Assembly: GCF_001661965.1 (NCBI RefSeq) | Contig: NZ_LYWZ01000028.1 | Coordinates: 226,414 to 290,413, forward strand | Source: Croceicoccus mobilis | GTDB lineage: Bacteria > Pseudomonadota > Alphaproteobacteria > Sphingomonadales > Sphingomonadaceae | DNA: 64,000 nt | Reading direction: 5' to 3' | Part shown: piece after piece, positions 9,525-18,235 of the stretch | Layout: each line of letters begins with the position of its first letter | Position numbering within the stretch: the first letter of the stretch is position 1 | Position numbers and translations under genes: made by a program | The notes under the pieces: model-generated | Database searches by the model: none | Told to the model about the DNA's origin: nothing | Seen by the model: only the letters and a program-made list of their open reading frames with translations

Positions 9525-10708
9525 GCCGCTTCCCCTATCAGCATGCCGCCATCGCGGCCCGTGATCTTGAGGCGCGCAGTCATGCTCGCGCCCATGCCCG
9601 TGGGCAGGCGGACGGGCGCGAAATTCTCGGCATGGCCGCTGCCGCCTTCCTCGCCCAGCACGATCTGCGTCGTGCCGACAAGGCCATCCAGCCAGCGGCT
9701 GCGGGTCTGCGCCACGCGCTCGCGCATTTCGGCGGCGCGGGACTTGACGCGCAGGGGATCGACCTGCGGCATGCGTGAGGCGGGCGTGCCGGGGCGCGGA
9801 CTGAAGGGGAAGATATGGCCGTGCACGATGTCACAGGCATCGATGATGGAGAGGTTGTTGGCGTGCATCTCTTCGGTTTCGGTTGGAAAGCCGGCAATCA
9901 GATCCGCGCCGACGGCAATGTCTGGGCGGCGGGCTTTCAGGCGCTCTACCAGAGCGATGGCGTCGGCGCGGCTATGGCGGCGCTTCATGCGTTTGAGGAT
10001 CATGTCATCGCCCGACTGCAGCGACAAATGGAGATGCGGCATGAAGCGCGGTTCATGCGCGGCGATCTCCTCCAGCTCGTCGTCGATCTCGGCCCCGTCG
10101 ATGGACGACAGGCGCAAGCGGGCAAGCGAGGGGCAGCGGTCGAACAGGGCCCGGACCAGCGTGCCCATGCGCGGGCTGCCGGGCAGGTCATGGCCCCAGC
10201 TGGTCACGTCAACACCGGTCAGCACGACTTCGGGCGCGCCTGCTTCCAGATGGGCGGTGACGATGCGCACCACCTCATCGACCGGCAGGGACCGGCTGGC
10301 CCCGCGACCCTGCGGGATAATGCAGAAGGTGCAGCTATGGTCGCAGCCGTTCTGCACCGGGACAAAGGCGCGGGTGCGGGCGCGCGGCGCTTCGACCACG
10401 GGCGGGGCGGCAGGAGCCCAGTGCTTGACGTCCAGCTTGTTTGCGTTGGGCACCAGCGCGTCGACTTCGGGCATGGCGGCAAGCTGCTCGCCCTCGATAT
10501 CGGCGGCGCAGCCGGTTACCATCAGGCGGGCACCCGGATGGCTACGGCGCAGGCGGCGGATTGCCTTCCGGGTCTGGCGCACGGCTTCCTGCGTGACCGC
10601 GCAGCTGTTGACCACGACGGTGGGCGTGTCCTGCGCCGACAGCATGGCGTGGATGCGCTCGCTTTCGGCTGCGTTCAGGCGGCAGCCCAATGTGATGATC
10701 TCCGGCAC
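9521..10708 (-). CDS. mtaB: tRNA-t6A37 methylthiotransferase MtaB
   Basis: A radical SAM enzyme that adds a methylthio group to t6A37 in ANN-decoding tRNAs. The N-terminal UPF0004 domain begins EIITLGCRLNAAESERI and provides the first cluster cysteines. The radical SAM site is CDHSCTFCIIPQGRGASRS, and the 3' part is TRAM-like with REN/GHAENF-type residues. I start it at the GTG (VPEIITLG), which lies two bases beyond the dapF stop. Longer open sequence upstream would run into dapF. With this start it is 395 residues, normal for the family. Confidence 0.93.
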   Translation of the reverse strand: MPEIITLGCRLNAAESERIHAMLSAQDTPTVVVNSCAVTQEAVRQTRKAIRRLRRSHPGARLMVTGCAADIEGEQLAAMPEVDALVPNANKLDVKHWAPAAPPVVEAPRARTRAFVPVQNGCDHSCTFCIIPQGRGASRSLPVDEVVRIVTAHLEAGAPEVVLTGVDVTSWGHDLPGSPRMGTLVRALFDRCPSLARLRLSSIDGAEIDDELEEIAAHEPRFMPHLHLSLQSGDDMILKRMKRRHSRADAIALVERLKARRPDIAVGADLIAGFPTETEEMHANNLSIIDACDIVHGHIFPFSPRPGTPASRMPQVDPLRVKSRAAEMRERVAQTRSRWLDGLVGTTQIVLGEEGGSGHAENFAPVRLPTGMGASMTARLKITGRDGGMLIGEAA

Positions 10709-10710
10709 GC

Positions 10711-11538
10711 TCAAGCGAAATCGCCCCAGTCGAACTCCCCGGTGAAGGCGATCGTCGCAGGGCCTGTCATGGTGATGCTGCCGGGGCCGGCCTCGCTGTC
10801 CGCATCCCAGCTGATCGTCAGGTCGCCGCCGGGCAGCGACACGGTGACGGTGCGGTCGACCAGTCCGCGGCGCATGGCCGCGACTGCGGTGGCGCAGGCG
10901 CCGGTGCCGCATGCGCGGGTGAGGCCTGCACCGCGTTCCCACACGCGCAGCTTGATGGCGGAGCGCGAGACGATCTGCGCGGCATTGACGTTGACGCCTT
11001 CGGGGAAGATCTGGTCCTTCTCGATCACCGGGCCGATTTCGCCCAGCGGCAGCGCATCGACATCATCGACGAAGAAAATCGCGTGCGGATTGCCGACATT
11101 GACCGCAACGGGATGGTCCATGCCGCTATCCCACCCCACCGGCATGGAAAGCGTGTCCATCGCATAGGCGAGCGGGATCTGGTCCCAGCCAAGGCGCGGC
11201 ACGCCCATGTCGACCGCTATGCCCGCATCGTCGGGGCGGGCGGTGATTTCGCCGCCCAAAGTCTCCATGGTGATCGCATGGCCGACCAGCACGCCCACGG
11301 CGCGCGCGGCATTGCCGCAGGCTTCTACCTCGCCGCCGTCATGATTGAAGATCCGCATTCTGAGATCCGCCGCGTCCGACGGTTCGATCAGCACCAGCTG
11401 GTCGCAGCCGATGCCGGTATGCCGGTCAGCCAGCGCAGCGGCGATGTCGCCGGTCATCGGCGGCAGGGCGCTCTCGCGCGCGTCGAGCACGACGAAATCA
11501 TTGCCGAGCCCGTGCATCTTGGTGAAGGGAATGCGCAT
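10711..11538 (-). CDS. dapF: Diaminopimelate epimerase DapF
   Basis: It converts LL- to meso-diaminopimelate for lysine and peptidoglycan synthesis. Family motifs are FTKMHGLGNDFVVLDARE at the start, VEACGNAARAVG with the first catalytic cysteine, and ACGTGACATAVAA with the second. I chose the Met giving MRIPFTKMHGLGND (275 residues). An in-frame ATG four codons earlier is equally possible. It heads the minus-strand group with mtaB, ftsY and yciB. Confidence 0.95.
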   Translation of the reverse strand: MRIPFTKMHGLGNDFVVLDARESALPPMTGDIAAALADRHTGIGCDQLVLIEPSDAADLRMRIFNHDGGEVEACGNAARAVGVLVGHAITMETLGGEITARPDDAGIAVDMGVPRLGWDQIPLAYAMDTLSMPVGWDSGMDHPVAVNVGNPHAIFFVDDVDALPLGEIGPVIEKDQIFPEGVNVNAAQIVSRSAIKLRVWERGAGLTRACGTGACATAVAAMRRGLVDRTVTVSLPGGDLTISWDADSEAGPGSITMTGPATIAFTGEFDWGDFA

Positions 11539-11605
11539 TACGCGCTGCATCTATGCACCCGGCGGGGCCGCGTCCAGCCCCGTGCGCGTGGCGGGGTGCG
11601 AAAGA

Positions 11606-13303
11606 TCAGGCGCCAGCAGCGCGAGGCGCGTCGTCGCCTGCCTCTTCGTCCTGCGGCAGGTCTTTCAGCGGATCGCCGAATTGCAGGCGCGGCTCGGTCT
11701 TGCAATCCTCGGCAAGGCGGGCCTCGCTCTTCAAGCGGGCGAGCACCTTTTCGGCAGGTTCGGGGCGGCCATAGAAATAGCCCTGGCCCTTGAACTGGCC
11801 CAGACCGCGCAACCGATCGCGCACGCTCTCGCTTTCGATCCCCTCGGCCGTGACGGGCAGGCGCATGCCCTTGCCGATGGAGGTGATGGCGCTGACCAGC
11901 GCGGCATTGTCGCCACTGCGGCCAAGCTCCGCGATGAAGCTGCGGTCGATCTTGATCCGGTCGAAAGGCAGGGCGCGCAGCTGGGCGATCGACGCATAGC
12001 CGGTGCCGAAATCGTCAAGACTGACCGACACGCCCTGGTTTTTCAGGCTGGTGACCAGCGAACGGACGAGGCCGATATTTTCGTGGAGGCAGCTTTCCGT
12101 CACCTCGATCTCCAGCCTTTCGGGCGGGAATTTGGCCTCGGCGAGCAGCTTCAGCAGCTTTTGCGCGAACCACGGATCGCGCAGCTGGATCGGCGAGATA
12201 TTGACCGACAAGGTCAGCGACGGGTCCCACCTCGAGGCATCGGCCAGGGCCTGCCCGATGACCGCTTCGGATAATTCGGCGATGCAGCCGATTTCCTCGG
12301 CCACCGGGATGAAGAAGTCGGGCGTGACGAGGCCGAGGGTGGGCGACTGCCAGCGCGCCAGCATTTCAAAGCCGGTCAGCTCGCCTGTCTCCACATCGAC
12401 CTGCTGTTCGTAAAAGGGCACGAATTCGCCGCGCATGATGCCCCGGCGGATGCCGCTTTCCAGCTCGCTGCGCAGCTTCAGCTCACGCTCCATTTCAGGG
12501 GCGAACCAGTCATAGCGGTTCCGGCCGGTCTTCTTGGCGTGATACATGGCGACATCGGCCATGTGCAGCAGTTCACCGGCCATATTGGGGCCGGGCTGAT
12601 CCAGTTCGACGCTGGTCGACAGGCCAAGTGAGAGGCCGACGGCCAGCTCGCCGCCGTTCACCTGAACCGGCTGACGGGTGGAATCGATGATCTTGGCGGC
12701 CAGCTGGTCGATAAGGTCGGGCGACGAACGGTCATAGGGCACGACACAGGCAAATTCGTCACCGCCCAGCCGCGCCAGCTTTGCGCCCCGCGGCAGATGC
12801 GCGCGAATGCGTTCGGCGATCTCGATCAGCATGCAGTCACCGGCGCGATGACCGTTGAGGTCGTTGATCTGTTTGAAATTGTCGAGATCGATCATGACGA
12901 AGGCGACCGCCTTGTCGGCCTTCTCGGCATCGATCACGAGCTCTTCGGTCAACGGCAGGATCGAGCGGCGATTGAGGGATCCCGTCAGCGGATCGGTCAG
13001 CGCCAGCTCGCGCGCTTCTTCCTCGGCGATGCGGCTCTTCTCCACCTCTCCGACAAGATCGCGATAGCGGCGCCAGCCAAAGATGATCAGCGCGATGTTG
13101 AGAAGGAGGGCGCTGGCCGCCCATTGCGCGGGGCCACTGCCCTCTCCTTCGAGAAATTCGAGAACGCCCGGCATCACAGCGCTGGCATGGCCGACGAGCA
13201 TGATGATCGAGGCGGCGATGATGCCAAGCAGGACGATATCGCGCTCGGCCCGGCGGCGGTCGCCGCTGGCCGATCGGTGGGGGATGTTTGCGCGATCACT
13301 CAT
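11606..13303 (-). CDS. Membrane-anchored GGDEF-EAL cyclic di-GMP signalling protein
   Basis: About 565 residues. Two hydrophobic helices at the N-terminus are followed by a GGDEF domain with an intact LARLGGDEFACVV site and the upstream DLDNFKQINDLNGH motif. An EAL domain with GFEMLARWQSP (EML in place of EAL), SVNISPIQL, LEIEVTESCL and LDDFGTGYASIAQLRALPFDRIKID comes next. The key Glu, Asp and Lys residues of the phosphodiesterase site appear to be present, so either activity is possible. The start MSDRANIPHRSA was preferred to a Met 23 codons upstream, because the extra segment is Arg-rich and family-atypical. Confidence 0.9.
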   Translation of the reverse strand: MSDRANIPHRSASGDRRRAERDIVLLGIIAASIIMLVGHASAVMPGVLEFLEGEGSGPAQWAASALLLNIALIIFGWRRYRDLVGEVEKSRIAEEEARELALTDPLTGSLNRRSILPLTEELVIDAEKADKAVAFVMIDLDNFKQINDLNGHRAGDCMLIEIAERIRAHLPRGAKLARLGGDEFACVVPYDRSSPDLIDQLAAKIIDSTRQPVQVNGGELAVGLSLGLSTSVELDQPGPNMAGELLHMADVAMYHAKKTGRNRYDWFAPEMERELKLRSELESGIRRGIMRGEFVPFYEQQVDVETGELTGFEMLARWQSPTLGLVTPDFFIPVAEEIGCIAELSEAVIGQALADASRWDPSLTLSVNISPIQLRDPWFAQKLLKLLAEAKFPPERLEIEVTESCLHENIGLVRSLVTSLKNQGVSVSLDDFGTGYASIAQLRALPFDRIKIDRSFIAELGRSGDNAALVSAITSIGKGMRLPVTAEGIESESVRDRLRGLGQFKGQGYFYGRPEPAEKVLARLKSEARLAEDCKTEPRLQFGDPLKDLPQDEEAGDDAPRAAGA

Positions 13304-13730
13304 CGCCAGTACTTTTCGCTCCGCAACCCGGACCGCGAATTCATGCGTCCTGTGCCTGCGATAGCGGCGCATCGCTAAAAAAGAGGTTAAGCATCCGGCC
13401 CGGCACGGTTAGGGATAATATGCGATTACGGCGGGGCGTTCGCTTTGCGGGGCAGGCTGCCAGCAGGGGCGCGGACGCAAGCTGCTTGCCAGCAGGGGCG
13501 AGGCGCTGTATGTGGCGCCCCGTATCGGACGTGGGTGGCCCGCGTGGCAACCGTCCGGACATTCAGGTCATCCGTGGTCCATCATGGATCGGAAGGCATC
13601 GACATACACGCTGGTCGGCGAGGTTTCGCCCACCGGCGTTTTCGGCGTTTGGCGCCGGAAATGAAGGATTTACGCGCGGATCGCAGGCCGCGCAGCAGCA
13701 AGGAGCGGCCTTTCGGGGCCGGAGACAGAT
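13304..13730. other. Gene-free interval upstream of ffh
   Basis: About 430 bases between the divergent GGDEF-EAL gene and ffh. Open frames here are short and lack ribosome sites. I see no recognisable RNA gene. It probably holds the two outward promoters, and GGAGA precedes the ffh ATG. Confidence 0.5.
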
Positions 13731-15227
13731 ATGTTCGACACATTGTCAGACCGGCTCGGCTCCGTCTTCGATTCGCTGCGCGGTCGCGGCGCGCTGAAAG
13801 AGGAAGACGTTCGCGCCGCCATGCGCGAGGTGCGCATCGCCCTGCTTGAGGCCGATGTCGCCCTGCCGGTCGTGCGCCGCTTTATCGACACCGTCACCGA
13901 GCGTGCCGTGGGCGAGCAGGTGCTGCGTTCGGTCACGCCGGGTCAGCAGGTCGTCAAGATCGTCAATGACGCGCTGGTCGAAATGCTGGGCGGCACTGCC
14001 GAGGATGGCGGTAGCCCCGACGCGGCCAAGCTCGACCTGGAGGCGAAGCCCCCCGTCGTAATCATGATGGTCGGCCTGCAGGGTTCGGGCAAGACCACCA
14101 GCACGGCCAAGATCGCCAAGCGCCTGAAGGAGACCGAGGGCAAGAAGGTCATGATGGCCTCGCTCGACGTCAATCGTCCGGCGGCGCAGGACCAGCTGAA
14201 AGTGCTGGGCGAGCAGGCGGGCGTCGCGACGCTGCCGATCATCGCGGGTCAGCAGCCGGTCGAGATCGCCAATCGCGCCATCTCTTCGGCCAAGCTGCAA
14301 AGCTTCGACGTGCTGATGCTCGACACTGCGGGCCGCCTGCATGTCGATGAAGCGCTGATGGCCGAGATGAAGGCGGTCGCCGCCGTCTCCACGCCAAAGG
14401 AAGTGCTGCTCGTCGTCGACTCGTTGACGGGTCAGGACGCGGTGAACGTCGCGCAGAGCTTTACCGGCGAAGTGCCGCTGACCGGCGTGGTGCTGACCCG
14501 CATGGACGGCGATGCACGCGGCGGTGCGGCGCTGTCGATGCGCGCCGTTACCGGCAAGCCGATCAAGTTTGCCGGTACGGGCGAAAAGCTCGACGCGATC
14601 GAGCCGTTCCACCCCTCGCGTGTCGCCAATCGCATCCTCGGCATGGGCGACATCGTCTCCATGGTCGAAAAGGCCGCGCAGGCGGTCAAGGAAGAGGACG
14701 CGGAGCGCCTTGCCAAGCGTATGGCGAAGGGCGAGTTCGACATGAACGACCTTCGCATGCAGCTGCGCCAGATGACCCAGATGGGCGGCATCGGTGCGCT
14801 GGCGGGCATGCTGCCGGGCATGAAGAAGGCAAAGGCGGCGATGGCGCAGTCGGGCATGGACGACAAGGTCCTGCTCCACATGGATGCCATCATCGGTTCG
14901 ATGACGCCCAAGGAACGCGAACGCCCCGCGCTTTTGAACGCGAAGCGCAAGAAGCGCATCGCGGCAGGTTCGGGCACGCAGGTTCAGGACGTGAACAAGC
15001 TTATCAAGATGCACCAGGAAATGGGCAAGGCGATGAAGCAGATCAAGAAGATGGGCGGGCTGAAGGGCCTTGGCGCATTGTTCGGCAAGGGCGGCATGGG
15101 CGCTGCCATGCCCGGTCTTGGCGGCGGTATGGGCGGCGGCGCTGGCGGCATGCCGGGGCTCGGCGGTCCGGGTGGCGGGATGGGCGATATCCCGCCGGAG
15201 CTTCAGGACCTGCTCAAGAAGAAATGA
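13731..15227 (+). CDS. ffh: Signal recognition particle protein Ffh
   Basis: A 498-residue SRP54 GTPase. NG-domain motifs are GLQGSGKTTSTAKIA, DVNRPAAQDQLKVLGEQ, DTAGRLHVDEALM, TRMDGDARGGAALS and GTGEKLDAIEPF. It is followed by the Met-rich M domain that binds 4.5S RNA and signal sequences (MNDLRMQLRQMTQMGGIGALAGMLPG). The tail of about 60 residues is an unusual Gly/Met-rich stretch (GGGMGGGAGGMPGLGG), common in alphaproteobacterial Ffh. It is followed closely by rpsP and rimM, a frequent bacterial arrangement. Confidence 0.97.
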   Translation: MFDTLSDRLGSVFDSLRGRGALKEEDVRAAMREVRIALLEADVALPVVRRFIDTVTERAVGEQVLRSVTPGQQVVKIVNDALVEMLGGTAEDGGSPDAAKLDLEAKPPVVIMMVGLQGSGKTTSTAKIAKRLKETEGKKVMMASLDVNRPAAQDQLKVLGEQAGVATLPIIAGQQPVEIANRAISSAKLQSFDVLMLDTAGRLHVDEALMAEMKAVAAVSTPKEVLLVVDSLTGQDAVNVAQSFTGEVPLTGVVLTRMDGDARGGAALSMRAVTGKPIKFAGTGEKLDAIEPFHPSRVANRILGMGDIVSMVEKAAQAVKEEDAERLAKRMAKGEFDMNDLRMQLRQMTQMGGIGALAGMLPGMKKAKAAMAQSGMDDKVLLHMDAIIGSMTPKERERPALLNAKRKKRIAAGSGTQVQDVNKLIKMHQEMGKAMKQIKKMGGLKGLGALFGKGGMGAAMPGLGGGMGGGAGGMPGLGGPGGGMGDIPPELQDLLKKK

Positions 15228-15278
15228 TTTAATTTACGTATTTTCAGTTATTTGAATTTGATCGAAAGGTAGTTTGAA

Positions 15279-15725
15279 ATGGCAATTGCACTCCGTCTCT
15301 CGCGTGGTGGCGCGAAGAAGCGTCCGTATTACCGCATCGTGGCTTCGGACAGCCGCAGCCCGCGCGACGGTAAGTATCTGGAGCAGGTCGGCACCTACAA
15401 CCCCGTCCTCCCCAAGGACAGCGAAGACCGCGTGAAGCTGATCGAAGACCGCGTGCGTTACTGGCTGGGCGTTGGCGCGCAGCCGACCGACCGCGTCGCT
15501 CGCTTCCTCGATGCCGCCGGCATCCTTGAGCGTAAGGCCAAGAACAACCCCAAGAAGGCTGAGCCGGGCGAAAAGGCCAAGGAACGCGCCGAAGAAAAGG
15601 CCGAGAAGGCCCGTGAAGCCGAGGAAGCTGCCAAGGCTGCTGCCGAAGCTCCGGCTGAAGAGCCCGCGGCTGAGGAAGCACCGGCTGAAGAAGCTGCTGC
15701 TGAAGAAGAAAAGGCTGCCGAGTAA
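15279..15725 (+). CDS. rpsP: 30S ribosomal protein S16 with long acidic extension
   Basis: The first 80 or so residues are a standard S16 ([60 protein letters not shown]). The remaining 60 or so form a Lys/Glu/Ala-rich tail that turns almost purely Ala/Glu at the end. S16 is normally about 80-90 residues, so this is the extended type seen in several alphaproteobacteria. The 51-base leader is notably AT-rich compared with its surroundings and has a ribosome site (GAAAGGTAG). Confidence 0.95.
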   Translation: MAIALRLSRGGAKKRPYYRIVASDSRSPRDGKYLEQVGTYNPVLPKDSEDRVKLIEDRVRYWLGVGAQPTDRVARFLDAAGILERKAKNNPKKAEPGEKAKERAEEKAEKAREAEEAAKAAAEAPAEEPAAEEAPAEEAAAEEEKAAE

Positions 15726-15731
15726 TCATCG

Positions 15732-16277
15732 GTGGTTCAGTCTGACAAGCCGGGCGCAGAGCGTATCGTTCTGGCCGCCATCACCGGCGCGCACGGTATC
15801 AACGGCGAAATCAGGCTGAAGCTGTTCGGGGAAGGCGTGGAGTCGCTGTCGCGATTCCGCGCCTTCACCCTATTGCGCGAGGGCACCGGGGAAACCTGCG
15901 AGGTAAGCCCCAAGCGCATGAAGGACGATGGCAAGGGCGGCGCGATCGCCAAATTTGCCGGGATCGACCACCGCAACGCCGCCGAACCTTTGCGCGGCAT
16001 GGTGCTCACCGTTTCGCGCGATGAACTGCCGCCCTTGGAAGAGGGCGAATATTACCACGCCGACCTCCTCGGTCTGGCGGCGGTGTCCGATGCGGGCGAA
16101 ACGCTTGGCACGGTGATCGCGGTTGAGAATTACGGCGCGGGCGATGTGATCGAGATCGAACGGCCCGCAGCCGAGGGCGAGAAGCCCAAGCGCTTCATGG
16201 TGCCGATGCGGCCCGAAGCGGTTCCCGAATGGGGCGAGGGGCGGATCGTGATTTCGACGGATTTCGTCGGGGACTGA
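15732..16277 (+). CDS. rimM: Ribosome maturation factor RimM
   Basis: A 181-residue protein with the RimM N-terminal fold (IVLAAITGAHGINGEIRLKLFGE) and a C-terminal PRC barrel (YYHADLLGLAAVSDAGETLGTVIAVENYGAGDVIEI, then MVPMRPEAVPEW). RimM assists assembly of the 30S head and binds S19. The start is GTG, six bases after the rpsP stop, so it is almost certainly co-transcribed with rpsP. The usual following genes trmD and rplS are not next to it here. Confidence 0.94.
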   Translation: MVQSDKPGAERIVLAAITGAHGINGEIRLKLFGEGVESLSRFRAFTLLREGTGETCEVSPKRMKDDGKGGAIAKFAGIDHRNAAEPLRGMVLTVSRDELPPLEEGEYYHADLLGLAAVSDAGETLGTVIAVENYGAGDVIEIERPAAEGEKPKRFMVPMRPEAVPEWGEGRIVISTDFVGD

Positions 16278-16279
16278 GA

Positions 16280-16299
16280 TGCGGCGTTCGGTTCCGCCG
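16280..16299 (+). terminator. Weak hairpin after rimM
   Basis: A stem GCGGCG / CGCCGC with an 8-base loop starts three bases after the rimM stop and is followed by TTCATCT. It could end the ffh-rpsP-rimM transcript, but it lacks a strong U-run. Confidence 0.35.
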
Positions 16300-16346
16300 C
16301 TTCATCTGCGAACCGGAAGGCCGTTCAGCCCCCCGGTCCATTGGCG

Positions 16347-16508
16347 TCAGCGCAGATAGTTGACGTACAGGCCATGGATCAGGCCCGGGACGTACAGAAT
16401 GATCGTCAGGACCAGATTGATCAGGAAGGTCTTGCCCACCCCATGCTTGAGCGCAACGCCAAGCGGCGGCAGCAGGACAGTGGCAATCAAAGTTATCAGG
16501 GCCATCAT
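16347..16508 (-). CDS. Pmp3/YqaE family small membrane protein
   Basis: A 53-residue peptide with two hydrophobic helices and the Pmp3 signature: TVLLPPLGVALKHGVGKTFLINLVLTIILYVPGLIHGLYV. The LLPPLGV and PG.IHALY-type motifs fit closely. A ribosome site AAAGGAG lies nine bases before the start. Two adjacent Met codons are possible and the first is listed. Members affect membrane potential and salt tolerance in plants and yeast, and in bacteria the role is less clear. Confidence 0.9.
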   Translation of the reverse strand: MMALITLIATVLLPPLGVALKHGVGKTFLINLVLTIILYVPGLIHGLYVNYLR

Positions 16509-16799
16509 CGGCAGTTCTCCTTTGATAGGACAATCCAGCCGGGATGCGGTCGTTCCGAAAAGCTGCCGTTTGAGGCCAGATCGAGCGTTACACAGTAAGC
16601 GCAGGGCTATTTGGCTGATGGAGGCTCATCGGTCAGCGTTCGCGTGGGCTGGTGGCCGACAGCGATCCGTTCAAGGTGACAGCCGCGGCTTTGCCGTGGC
16701 TGCGGCAGCTTTCGGGCCTTTTCGGTTGGCTAGCTGACGACTGGAATGGGGTGGGAAGCGGACATTGCGAAATGATTGATCCCAAGGCATCATTTGCCA

Positions 16800-17090
16800 A
16801 TGACGCTCTACCGAAAAGGACTGCTATTTTTGGGTTGGGTCCTTGTGATCTTCTTTACGTTTCCGATTTGGTTGCCGCTTCTTGCAAAAACCTTCGGAGA
16901 TGCAGGATTGATCGCGGGGATAGCGCTTTGGCTGAGCCATGGTCTCTTGATGATGGTCGGCTTTCGGTGTCCCGATTGCGGGTTGTCACCTTTTCTCAGC
17001 AAGAAAGGCTTTTTGGCAATCTCCACCCCATGGCCTAGGAAGACTTGCGGACATTGCGGTCGCGATCATCAAGAGCCTGACGTCCGGTAA
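16800..17090 (+). CDS. Small membrane protein with a C-terminal zinc-ribbon-like motif
   Basis: A 96-residue hypothetical protein. Two hydrophobic helices (about residues 8-25 and 33-52) are followed by CPDCG and, 30 residues later, CGHCG. This pair of CXXC motifs suggests a zinc ribbon on the cytoplasmic face. An alternative TTG start eight codons upstream is possible. I do not recognise a named family. It stands alone between divergent or convergent neighbours. Confidence 0.55.
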   Translation: MTLYRKGLLFLGWVLVIFFTFPIWLPLLAKTFGDAGLIAGIALWLSHGLLMMVGFRCPDCGLSPFLSKKGFLAISTPWPRKTCGHCGRDHQEPDVR

Positions 17091-17319
17091 CGGTCGTTAG
17101 CCGACAGCCAGCTTTTATTGTCCTACACGCTTTCGCCAAGCTACCGCCCGGACCCGCGCCCGTGTCGGCGCACGGCTCTTTCATCCGTCAATCTTTTCGT
17201 GGGGGTCGCTGCTGTAACCCTGCACCTGTAAAGCGCGGATTTGCGCGGGGTGCGGGCAGCGGACGCAGGCTGTAGGACATGTCACTTATGTCAACTTGGG
17301 TCCGCAGCAAGGCAGTCGC

Positions 17320-18219
17320 TCACCCCTCGCGCAATTCCTTGGCCAGCAGGCGGAATTCATCGGCGCGCGGGGATCCCCGGCGCCAGACCAGGGCGATTTC
17401 GCGCGCGGCGTTCTTCGATTTCAGCGGGCGGGCCACGACATGGGTGCCGTCGAGTATGCCGGCCTCCAGCGCCATTTCGGGCAGCATCGTAAGGCCAAGC
17501 CCATTGTCGACCATCTGCACCAGCGTATGGAGCGAGGTGCCGATCATCGTGGCCGATGCGCGCAGTTCGGGCCGGTTGCAGGCCGCCAGCGCATGCTCTT
17601 TCAGGCAGTGCCCGTCTTCCAGCAGCAGCAGCTTGCCTTCGTCGATCATCGCAGGGGGAATAAGCTCGGGCGGATCGCCCGGATCATCCTCGGGAAAGGC
17701 GACGAAGAGCCGGTCATCGAAGAGATGCTCGCTTTCCACATCGCCGGTCGCGAAGGGGAGGGCGAGGAGCACGCAATCAGCGCGGCCATGCTGCAGCGAT
17801 TCAATGGCGTCGGCGCTTGGCTCTTCACGCAGGAAGAGCTTCAGCTGCGGGCGTTCCTTGCGCAGGCGCGGCAGGATCTTGGGCAGCAGGAAGGGTGCGA
17901 TGGTCGGGATCACGCTCATGCGCAGATCGCCCGACAGAGGCTTGCCGGCCGATTGCACCAGTTCGGCCAGTTCCTCGGCCTCGCGCAACAGGACATGGGC
18001 CTTTTCGACCACGCGCTCCCCCAGCGGGGTAAAGCGCACGACGCGGCGGGTGCGCTCGACCAGCGTCACGCCCAGCAGCGATTCCAGTTCGCGAATGCCC
18101 GCCGACAGCGTTGATTGCGACACATAGCAGCTTTCCGCCGCACGGCCGAAATGGCGCTTGTCATGCAGCGCCAAAAGATACTGCAACTGCTTCAGCGTCG
18201 GCAGATATGTGTTCTTCAC
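17320..18219 (-). CDS. oxyR: LysR-family peroxide sensor OxyR
   Basis: A 299-residue LysR regulator. The N-terminal winged helix-turn-helix runs PTLKQLQYLLALHDKRHFGRAAESCYVSQSTLSAGIRELE. The effector domain contains EDGHCLKEHALAACNRPE, with Cys205 and Cys214 nine residues apart, the spacing and context of the redox pair C199/C208 in E. coli OxyR. It should therefore sense hydrogen peroxide by disulfide formation. The start is a GTG behind GGGGGAG. It lies 16 bases downstream of rnd on the same strand. No catalase or ahpC gene is adjacent. Confidence 0.88.
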   Translation of the reverse strand: MKNTYLPTLKQLQYLLALHDKRHFGRAAESCYVSQSTLSAGIRELESLLGVTLVERTRRVVRFTPLGERVVEKAHVLLREAEELAELVQSAGKPLSGDLRMSVIPTIAPFLLPKILPRLRKERPQLKLFLREEPSADAIESLQHGRADCVLLALPFATGDVESEHLFDDRLFVAFPEDDPGDPPELIPPAMIDEGKLLLLEDGHCLKEHALAACNRPELRASATMIGTSLHTLVQMVDNGLGLTMLPEMALEAGILDGTHVVARPLKSKNAAREIALVWRRGSPRADEFRLLAKELREG

Positions 18220-18235
18220 GAGGCTCCCCCCTCGT

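Noticed and set aside
13380..13730. Possible 4.5S SRP RNA next to ffh
   Set aside because: I looked for the conserved GGAAGCA/GGUCAGG apical region and did not find a convincing match; GGATCGGAAGGC near 13577 lacks the surrounding stem.
13746..15014. A 422-codon open frame antisense to ffh
   Set aside because: Ffh is unmistakable on the plus strand; the antisense product is compositionally biased and motif-free.
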